Source of the DNA: a virus
Length of the DNA stretch: 54,139 nucleotides
Virus record (IMG/VR): IMGVR_UViG_3300031669_000039
Location: 1-54,139 of that record
Strand: one strand, 5' to 3'
The position numbers and the translations under genes are program-made. Below are positions 45,407 through 52,425 of this stretch, piece by piece. The notes beneath the pieces were generated by a model. It was given only the letters and a program-made list of their open reading frames with translations. It searched no databases and had not been told where the DNA came from. Every line of letters starts with the position of its first letter. Positions within the stretch are counted from its first letter, which is position 1.

Positions 45407-45739
45407 TGTGACACTTTTAAAATAAGTATAAAAAAAGGGGTCAAAAAGGGCTAAAAAAGGGTCAAAAAAGGGTCAAAAATGGCTAAAAAAGGGTCAAAAA
45501 TGACCAAAAATGAGGTGTTTTTAACATGTTTTTTAATGAAAAAATGGTGATTTTGACGATTTTGTGACACTTTACTGTCACAATGTGACACTTTTAAAAA
45601 AAAGTGTAACACCCTTTAGCCCTGTAATACCAAACGTTTCGAGACTTGTGTGACACTTGTTACACTTTTTTGCTTAAGACTTTATAAATAAATAAATAAA
45701 TATAAAAGAGTTTCTAAAAATTACTGTAACAGTGTCACA
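45407..45739 (+). repeat. TGTGACACTT iterons, direct and inverted
   Basis: Direct copies lie at 45407-45416, 45563-45572, 45584-45593 and 45649-45658. A near-complete inverted copy AGTGTCACA is at 45731-45739. TGTCACA-A-TGTGACA (45576-45590) is a perfect palindrome. Variants with TAACA or TTACA occur at 45604-45611, 45659-45666 and 45740-45748. Confidence 0.85.
45438..45511 (+). repeat. Short tandem repeat GGGTCAAAAA
   Basis: Seven units of 10-11 bases in a row, alternating GGGTCAAAAA(A/T), GG(G)CTAAAAAA and a last GACCAAAAAT. The periodic A-tracts, phased at about one helical turn, would bend the DNA. Confidence 0.85.
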
Positions 45740-45780
45740 AGTGTAACATAATGATACTTTATTTGAAAAGGGGGATACCT

Positions 45781-48700
45781 GTGGATTTTTATCAAATCGA
45801 ACAAAAATGGGTAAAAAAAGGAGATATTTATAACATTGAAATATATCCAGATTTTCAAGCTTGCCGTTCGAAAGATTTAATGATTCGCGGGAGATCGTTC
45901 TATGCAATATGGGACGAGGATAAAGAAATATGGTCTACCGACGAATATGATATACAGAGGTTAATTGATCAAGAGCTTGAAATAGAAAGAAAAAAACTTC
46001 AGAAAAAACATCCAGAACAAATAATTAAAATTAAGCGAATGTTAAATTTCTCATCAAACATGTGGAAGAATTATCGTACATTTATCCGTGAGATGTCAGA
46101 TAATTCACATCAATTGGATAATAATCTTACTTTTGCTAATACAAATGTGAAAAAGAATAACTATATAAGTAGAAGATTATCCTATCCTCTTGAAGAGGGA
46201 TCAATAGCTGCATATGATGAATTAGTAACTACTTTATACGAACCAAATGAAAGAGCAAAACTTGAATGGGCTATCGGGGCTATTGTTGCTGGAGATGCAA
46301 AGAATATTCAAAAATTCATTGTGTTATATGGAGCAGCAGGCTCCGGTAAATCTACTTTTCTAAATATTGTACAGAAATTATTTGAAGGATATTATACAAC
46401 ATTCGAGGCAAAAGCTCTGACTAGTTTAAGTAATGCTTTCTCAACTGAAGTCTTTCGAACAAATCCATTAGTCGCCATTCAACACGACGGGGATCTTTCC
46501 AAGATTGAAGATAATACAAAGTTAAATTCGATTATATCTCATGAAGAGATGACTATGAATGAAAAATATAAGCCGTCATATATGGCACGGTCAAATGCTT
46601 TTCTCTTTATGGGCACAAACAAACCAGTTAAGATAGCAGATGCAAAGTCTGGAATTATTCGAAGACTTATTGACGTTCGGCCAAGTGGAAACAAACTTCC
46701 TAATAAGAGATATCATACTTTAATGAGTCAAATAGAATTTGAGTTGGGAGCTATAGCATGGCATTGTTTATGTGTATATCAAGAGATGGGTAAGAATTTC
46801 TATTCAAGTTACCGTCCATTAGAAATGATATTTCAGACAGATGTATTCTTTAATTTCGTTGAATCTCAATATCATATCTTTAAAGAGCAAGATGGGATTG
46901 GCCTTTCGCAAGCATACGAAATCTATAAAACATACTGTGATGAAGCGCTTGTTGATTTTAAGTTACCCCGTCATAAATTTAGAGAGGAAATGAAATCATA
47001 TTTTAATATTTTTCTAGATATAGCTCGAATTGAAGGTAAACAAACTCGTAGTTATTATAAAGGATTTCTTTCTAATAAGTTTACCGCTATAGAGCCGCAA
47101 AAAGAGGAAGAAGTACCATATTCTCTTGTAATTGATGATTCGGTTTCAATATTAGATGAAATATTAATAGATTGTCCGGCACAATATGCTAATGATAAAG
47201 AAATACCAGAGAAAAAATGGAAAGAGGTCATTACAAAACTTTCAGATATTAATACGCGAGAACTTCATTATTTAAGACCGCCTTCTAATCATATTGTAAT
47301 TGATTTTGATTTAAAAGATGATACCGGTACAAAGTCTATGGAAATGAATCTTGCAGAGGCTAGTAAGTGGCCAACCACTTATGCAGAATTTAGTAAAAGT
47401 GGAGCGGGAATTCATCTTCATTATATTTATGAAGGAGATGTTCAAAAAGTTAGTCGTATTTATTCTGAAGGAATTGAAATTAAAATATTTACAGGGCAAG
47501 CATCACTGAGGAGAAAATTATCCAAATGTAACAATTCACCAATTACCATTATTAATAGTGGACTACCTTTGAAAGGAGAAAAAATGATTAATTTTGATGT
47601 TGTTCAAAGTGAAAAAGGGTTAAGAGATTTAATTGCTCGAAACCTTCACAAAGAAATTCATCCAGGAACAAAACCGAGTATTGATTTTATTTATAAGATA
47701 CTTGATGATACCTATAAGTCAGGAATGAAATATGATATTACAGATTTACGTCCAAGGATTTTAATATTTGCCAATAATTCAACAAATCAAGCAGACTATT
47801 GTATCAAGCTAGTTAATAAAATGCGATTCGCTTCCGATGAACCAAGTATAAACGAGGTCTTTAACCATTACAAAAATAATGACCTTATATTCTTCGATGT
47901 TGAAGTGTTCCCAAATCTTTTTATCGTTGTCTGGAAGAAAAAAGGAGGTAACAAAGTTAAGATAATAAACCCAACACCTCTACAAATGGAGGAATTAATG
48001 AAGTTTATGCTTGTTGGTTTTAATTGTCGTCGGTATGATAATCACATAATGTATGCTTGTTACATTGGATATAATAACCAGCAGCTTTATGAGCTTAGCC
48101 AAAAGATTATAAAAGGTAGCAAAAATGCCATGTTTGGTGAGGCTTATAATATCTCATATACAGATGTGTATGATTTTGCGTCAGCACAGAATAAAATGAG
48201 TCTTAAGAAATGGGAGATAAAACTAGGAATTTATCATCAAGAGATAGGTCTTCCGTGGGATAAAGAAGTACCAGAAAAAATGTGGAATATTGTTGCTGAT
48301 TATTGTGGTAATGATGTCGATGCAACAGAAGCAGTATTTGATCATTTGGCCGGGGACTGGGCCGCTAGACAAATACTAGCAGAATTAAGCGGTTTATCTG
48401 TTAACGATACAACAAATCAGCACTCTATACGAATTGTGTTTGGAACAGAAAAGAAGCCACAGAGTAAGTTTGTATATACAGATCTTAGCGAGATGTTTCC
48501 TGGTTATAAATTTGAGAATGGGGTTAGCACTTATCGTGGAATAATAGTTGGTGAAGGAGGACGCGTTTATGCAGAACCGGGAATGTATACAAATGTTTCA
48601 GGTTTTGATGTAGAAGCTATGCATCCAACAACTATTGAAGAGTTAAACATGTTTGGTCCATATACAAAAAATTATAGTGACTTAAAAAAGGGCCGCGTGG

Positions 48701-49713
48701 CAATTAAACATAAAGATTTTGACACATTAAAAACTCTGTTAGGAGGAAGGCTAATGCCGTTTATAGAAGAGGCTATTAGTGAAAATCCAAGATTTACTTT
48801 AAAGGATGTGTCTAATGGTTTAAAAACAGCCCTTAATTCAGCATACGGGTTAACCTTTGCTAGTTTTGATAATCCGTTTAGAGATGCTCGTAATAAGGAT
48901 AATATTGTGGCTAAGCGTGGGGCATTATTTATGATTGATCTTCAGTTTGCAGTGCAAGAGAAAGGGTTTGCTGTTGTGCATATTAAAACCGACTCTATCA
49001 AAATTCCTGATGCCACATCAGAGATTATCGATTTTGTCTTTGACTTTGGCAAGAAATATGGGTATACATTTGAGCATGAAGAGACATATAAGAGACTTTG
49101 CCTTGTGAACGATGCTGTATATATTGCCAAGACAAGTGACGATATATGGACAGCAACTGGTGCTCAATTTGCCCATCCATATGTATTTAAGACATTATTC
49201 TCTCACGAACCAATTATGTTTGAGGACATGGTTGAAACAAAAACTGTAACCTCTGCATTACATCTTGATATGAATGAAAACATGAACGAGGATGAGCATA
49301 ACTATCACTTTATTGGTAAGGCTGGAGCATTCTGTCCAATAGGATCTGGTTGCGGTGGTGGTATTCTTCTTCGTGAGAAGGGTGAAAAATATTATGCGGC
49401 TACAGGTAGTAAGGGCTATAGATGGCTCGAAGCTGATATGATTAAAACTTTGGAGAAAGAAGAGGACATAGATCGAGGGTATTATAATAAACTTGTTGAT
49501 GACGCAGTAGAAAACATTTCAAAATATGGTGACATTGAGTGGTTTGTATCTGATTCTCCTTGTCAGACAATAGAAGATGAGCCTATTGGTTTCAATGACA
49601 TACCTCCATGGCATAATATTTGTGAAAAAGATTGTACTGAATGTCCAGAATGGATCAATAATGCGACTACAAAAAATAAATGTAAATTAGGCTATGATTG
49701 CCTACCATTTTGA
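45781..49713 (+). CDS. Helicase-primase-exonuclease-DNA polymerase B fusion
   Basis: GTG 45781 follows AAAAGGGGG; an ATG at 45751 without site is rejected. 1310 residues. About 175-300: SF3/D5-like helicase with Walker A YGAAGSGKST, Walker B-like VAIQHDGD, FLFMGTNKP and SGIIRRLIDVRP. About 500-600: AEP-like primase candidate with VIDFDLKDD, SGAGIHLHY and EIKIFTG. About 700-860: exonuclease with FFDVEVFPN, VGFNCRRYDNHIMYA and YCGNDVDATEAV. About 940-1110: family B palm with FDVEAMHPTT, KTALNSAYGL and HIKTDSIKIP, where Lys replaces the first Asp of the usual DTDS. The C-terminus has a cysteine cluster. Such a complete replisome in one chain is unusual. Confidence 0.85.
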   Translation: MDFYQIEQKWVKKGDIYNIEIYPDFQACRSKDLMIRGRSFYAIWDEDKEIWSTDEYDIQRLIDQELEIERKKLQKKHPEQIIKIKRMLNFSSNMWKNYRTFIREMSDNSHQLDNNLTFANTNVKKNNYISRRLSYPLEEGSIAAYDELVTTLYEPNERAKLEWAIGAIVAGDAKNIQKFIVLYGAAGSGKSTFLNIVQKLFEGYYTTFEAKALTSLSNAFSTEVFRTNPLVAIQHDGDLSKIEDNTKLNSIISHEEMTMNEKYKPSYMARSNAFLFMGTNKPVKIADAKSGIIRRLIDVRPSGNKLPNKRYHTLMSQIEFELGAIAWHCLCVYQEMGKNFYSSYRPLEMIFQTDVFFNFVESQYHIFKEQDGIGLSQAYEIYKTYCDEALVDFKLPRHKFREEMKSYFNIFLDIARIEGKQTRSYYKGFLSNKFTAIEPQKEEEVPYSLVIDDSVSILDEILIDCPAQYANDKEIPEKKWKEVITKLSDINTRELHYLRPPSNHIVIDFDLKDDTGTKSMEMNLAEASKWPTTYAEFSKSGAGIHLHYIYEGDVQKVSRIYSEGIEIKIFTGQASLRRKLSKCNNSPITIINSGLPLKGEKMINFDVVQSEKGLRDLIARNLHKEIHPGTKPSIDFIYKILDDTYKSGMKYDITDLRPRILIFANNSTNQADYCIKLVNKMRFASDEPSINEVFNHYKNNDLIFFDVEVFPNLFIVVWKKKGGNKVKIINPTPLQMEELMKFMLVGFNCRRYDNHIMYACYIGYNNQQLYELSQKIIKGSKNAMFGEAYNISYTDVYDFASAQNKMSLKKWEIKLGIYHQEIGLPWDKEVPEKMWNIVADYCGNDVDATEAVFDHLAGDWAARQILAELSGLSVNDTTNQHSIRIVFGTEKKPQSKFVYTDLSEMFPGYKFENGVSTYRGIIVGEGGRVYAEPGMYTNVSGFDVEAMHPTTIEELNMFGPYTKNYSDLKKGRVAIKHKDFDTLKTLLGGRLMPFIEEAISENPRFTLKDVSNGLKTALNSAYGLTFASFDNPFRDARNKDNIVAKRGALFMIDLQFAVQEKGFAVVHIKTDSIKIPDATSEIIDFVFDFGKKYGYTFEHEETYKRLCLVNDAVYIAKTSDDIWTATGAQFAHPYVFKTLFSHEPIMFEDMVETKTVTSALHLDMNENMNEDEHNYHFIGKAGAFCPIGSGCGGGILLREKGEKYYAATGSKGYRWLEADMIKTLEKEEDIDRGYYNKLVDDAVENISKYGDIEWFVSDSPCQTIEDEPIGFNDIPPWHNICEKDCTECPEWINNATTKNKCKLGYDCLPF

Positions 49714-49726
49714 AAGGAGTAAGGAA

Positions 49727-50233
49727 ATGATTAAAAATAATATTGTTATTGAGGACGCTCGCATAGGTTTTCGTAATTTTAGTGGAAAAGAAGGAAAATT
49801 TAATCCAGTAGGAAGACGCAATTTTTGTGTTTTCTTAGAAGAAGACCTTGCAAAAACATTGGAGAATGATGGATGGAATGTTCGTTGGCTCAAACCTCGG
49901 GATGAACAAGAGGCAGAGCAAGGATATTTACAAGTAGCCGTTAGTTTTGATAATATTCCTCCAAAAATCACTATGATTACAAGTAGAGGGAAGACAATTC
50001 TTGATGATGAATCGGTTAGTATTTTGGATTGGGCGGAGATTTCTGAAATTGATCTTATTATCCGTCCATACAATTGGGCTATACAAGAAGGCACTAAAAA
50101 TGAAAAAAGAGGTGTCAAAGCATATGTAAAATCAATGTATATTACCATTGTCGAAGATGAATTTGAAAAGAAATATTATGATGTTCCTGATAGTGCTTCT
50201 GATTCTATAGGTGGTTGTAGTGAACAGGAATAG
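49727..50233 (+). CDS. Conserved phage protein, candidate single-stranded DNA-binding protein
   Basis: The ATG at 49727 follows GAAAGGAG, giving 168 residues. VIEDARIGFRNFSGKEGKFNPVGRRNFCVFLEEDLAKTLENDGWNVRWLKPRDE and ITMITSRGKTILDDESVSILDWAEISEIDLIIRPYNW form a beta-rich core. The protein occurs widely in phages next to the DNA polymerase. An OB-fold SSB role fits the strand pattern and the position, but I cannot confirm the fold. Confidence 0.55.
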   Translation: MIKNNIVIEDARIGFRNFSGKEGKFNPVGRRNFCVFLEEDLAKTLENDGWNVRWLKPRDEQEAEQGYLQVAVSFDNIPPKITMITSRGKTILDDESVSILDWAEISEIDLIIRPYNWAIQEGTKNEKRGVKAYVKSMYITIVEDEFEKKYYDVPDSASDSIGGCSEQE

Positions 50234-50292
50234 ATAATATTTGGCTGTGCTATCGGCTAAACGGGTATTTTGAAAGGAGGCGATGCAGTTCA

Positions 50293-51516
50293 ATGGCAAT
50301 AAATTTATATGAACATCAAAGAGATGCTGTCGAAAAACTTAAAAATGGAAATATATTGGTTGGAGGCGTCGGCTCCGGTAAATCGAGAGCCGCCCTTGCT
50401 TATTTTTTTATAAAAGAATGTGAAGGTAAGATCAAAACAAATAGTGAGGGTGGTTATTCTCCTATGAAGAAACCAAAAGATTTATACATCATTACAACTG
50501 CTAGGAAACGTGATACGCTTGAATGGGAACAGGAATGTGCTCCATTTTTACTTTCTACAAAAAAAGAGAATAGTATAGGCGGGGTAAGCGTATTTGTTGA
50601 TTCTTGGAATAATATCAGTAAGTATGCTCATATTAAAAATGCTTTTTTCATTCTAGACGAACAAAGAGTTATAGGAAATGGTACATGGGTAAAATCATTT
50701 CTCAGAATTACACAAAGTAATAATTGGATTTTATTAAGCGCTACGCCAGGAGATACTTGGATGGATTATATCCCAGTTTTCATAGCAAACAAGTGGTATA
50801 AGAATCGAACAGAGTTTATTCGGCGACATGTTATTTATAGTAACTTTACAAAATATCCAAAGATAGAACGTTATATTGAAGTTGGAAAACTTATTCGTTT
50901 TCGTGATGCTGTTATTGTTAATATGCATTATAAAAAACACACAATAGCTCACGATAGATCAATTCAAGTAGGTTTTGATCGAGAACTTTTTAATACTGTT
51001 ATGATTAAACGTTGGAATGTTTATGAGCAACGACCGATTAAAGATGTTTGTGAACTTTGCTATCTTATGCGTAAAGTTGTTAATAGTGACCCAAGAAGAA
51101 TAGATACAGTAAGCCAACTTCTTGAAAAACATTCTAAGATTATAGCATTTTACAATTTTAATTATGAAAGAGATTTACTTCTTCAATTAGGAGAAAAGCT
51201 AAAAATTCCTATTGCGCAATGGAACGGACATAAACATGAGCTTATACCTGATACGGAAAATTGGTTATATATTGTTCAATATGCGGCTGGAGCAGAAGCA
51301 TGGAATTGTATTGAAACAGATACTATAATATTTTATTCACAAAATTACTCGTATAAAGCAACCGTTCAAGCAGCAGGCCGTATCGATAGATTAAATACAC
51401 CATTTACAAATCTTTATTATTACTATCTTCGTTCTACATCTGTTATTGACCTAGCAATTCAAAAATCGTTTAATAATAAAAGGGATTTCAATGAGCATCG
51501 TTTCATGACTATTTAA
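50293..51516 (+). CDS. SF2 helicase (DEAD/Snf2-like)
   Basis: 407 residues. A Q-like motif (LYEHQRDAV) is followed by Walker A GGVGSGKS at residues 24-31, motif Ia (YIITTARKR), motif II ILDEQR, motif III LLSATPGD, and in the second RecA domain a motif VI QAAGRIDRLNTPF. It is slightly short, with no accessory domain. It probably acts in replication, fork remodelling or recombination with the two nucleases downstream. AAAGGAGG lies 12 bases upstream of the ATG, rather far. Confidence 0.85.
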   Translation: MAINLYEHQRDAVEKLKNGNILVGGVGSGKSRAALAYFFIKECEGKIKTNSEGGYSPMKKPKDLYIITTARKRDTLEWEQECAPFLLSTKKENSIGGVSVFVDSWNNISKYAHIKNAFFILDEQRVIGNGTWVKSFLRITQSNNWILLSATPGDTWMDYIPVFIANKWYKNRTEFIRRHVIYSNFTKYPKIERYIEVGKLIRFRDAVIVNMHYKKHTIAHDRSIQVGFDRELFNTVMIKRWNVYEQRPIKDVCELCYLMRKVVNSDPRRIDTVSQLLEKHSKIIAFYNFNYERDLLLQLGEKLKIPIAQWNGHKHELIPDTENWLYIVQYAAGAEAWNCIETDTIIFYSQNYSYKATVQAAGRIDRLNTPFTNLYYYYLRSTSVIDLAIQKSFNNKRDFNEHRFMTI

Positions 51517-51522
51517 ATTTTT

Positions 51523-51551
51523 CTCGCGTGAAAAACATAGACTCTAATAGA
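51523..51551 (+). promoter_or_regulatory. Phage promoter motif 12
   Basis: CTCGC, seven bases, ACA, five bases, TCTAAT (51543-51548), AGAAGAGG. The only copy in the replication block. It is followed at once by a terminator-like hairpin, then by the nuclease gene. Confidence 0.7.
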
Positions 51552-51580
51552 AGAGGAGTAGAAAACCACTCTTTTTATTT
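51551..51580 (+). terminator. Attenuator-like hairpin directly after a promoter
   Basis: AAGAGGAGT (51551-51559) pairs with ACTCTTTTT (51568-51576), with two G-U pairs, around AGAAAACC. The 3' strand of the stem is itself the T-run. It would stop transcripts after about 30 bases unless bypassed, as at 30299. Confidence 0.55.
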
Positions 51581-51600
51581 TTAGAAAGGAGGCTGTTCAG

Positions 51601-51921
51601 ATGACTAGAGAGTCTAAGTTTCAATCGGAATTAATTGAGGATTTAAAAGATCTTTTCCCTAACTGTATGGTTTTACAAAATGATGCTAATTATATTCAAG
51701 GAATTCCCGATCTTTTAATTCTGTATCAAAATACCTGGGCGGCTTTAGAGTGTAAAAGGGGTCTTTATGAACCATATCAACCAAATCAAGAATATTATCT
51801 TGAAGTAATGGATGATATGTCTTTTGCTTCTATGATTTGTCCAGAGAATAGAGAGGCGGTTTTATATGAACTTCAACGATCATTCTCGGTTAGAAGGCCT
51901 ACACGCATTTCTCAGCGCTAG
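51601..51921 (+). CDS. VRR-NUC nuclease
   Basis: 106 residues. SKFQSELIEDLKDLFPNCMVLQNDANYIQGIPDLLILYQNTWAALECKRG shows the VRR-NUC variant of the PD-(D/E)xK fold: a candidate catalytic Asp in GIPDLL, then ALECKRG with Glu and Lys. Phage VRR-NUC proteins are thought to resolve or trim branched DNA. AAAGGAGG precedes the ATG. It overlaps the next gene by 56 bases. Confidence 0.82.
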   Translation: MTRESKFQSELIEDLKDLFPNCMVLQNDANYIQGIPDLLILYQNTWAALECKRGLYEPYQPNQEYYLEVMDDMSFASMICPENREAVLYELQRSFSVRRPTRISQR

Positions 51922-52420
51922 TAAGTATCATTGGATTAATTATGATGAGGAAAAGTTGGTCTCTACCTTTTCTAGACTTCAAGCAGCGCAAAGAGGAACG
52001 GAACTTCATGTGCTTGCTTGTCAATGTATTAATCTGGGTGTAAAACTTCAAAAAACAAGAAATTCTTTAAATCGGTATGTCAACGATGCAATAGGGTTTA
52101 AAATGCGAACGGAACAAATCCTCTATTTTTCGGATAATTGTTTTGGAACCGCTGACACTATATCGTTTCGTAAAAACATTTTAAGGATACATGATTTAAA
52201 GAATGGAGAAACTCCAGCGTCTATAAAACAACTATTGGTTTATAATGCACTTTTTTGTTTAGAGTATAATATAAAACCTATTGAGATTGAAACCGAGCTT
52301 CGTTTGTATCAATTAGATGAAGTTCTAGTGCATGTTCCTGAACCAGAAGAGATTTTTAACATTATGGATAAAATTATTGCATTTGATAAAAAAATTGAAC
52401 AAATAAAAATAGGAGGATAA
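51866..52420 (+). CDS. PD-(D/E)xK nuclease, Cas4/lambda exonuclease-like
   Basis: 184 residues. LSASKYHWINYDEEKLVSTF matches the N-terminal region of RecB-like nucleases. RGTELHVLACQCINLG supplies the conserved His, and FGTADTISFRKNILRIHDLKNG the catalytic Asp, Asp and Lys. A 5'-3' exonuclease acting in recombination is the usual role. The start lies within the VRR-NUC gene, so both nucleases are translated together. No separate recombinase is visible in the window. Confidence 0.72.
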   Translation: MNFNDHSRLEGLHAFLSASKYHWINYDEEKLVSTFSRLQAAQRGTELHVLACQCINLGVKLQKTRNSLNRYVNDAIGFKMRTEQILYFSDNCFGTADTISFRKNILRIHDLKNGETPASIKQLLVYNALFCLEYNIKPIEIETELRLYQLDEVLVHVPEPEEIFNIMDKIIAFDKKIEQIKIGG

Positions 52421-52425
52421 CTTTC

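Larger units (their letters stand above)
45398..45780. other. Gene-free repeat region; candidate replication origin
   Basis: This is the longest stretch without a gene. It contains an A-rich tandem repeat (45438-45511), a family of TGTGACACTT iterons in both orientations (45407-45739), and an AT-rich stretch with four repeats of TAAA (45681-45702) that could melt easily. It lies directly upstream of the gene for the helicase-primase-polymerase. Iterons plus an AT-rich element next to a replication gene is the usual layout of a theta-type origin. Alternatively the iterons are operators for that gene. Confidence 0.6.

Noticed and set aside
45438-45511. Small CRISPR or leader repeat
   Set aside because: Units of 10-11 bases without spacers; better explained as phased A-tracts in an origin region.
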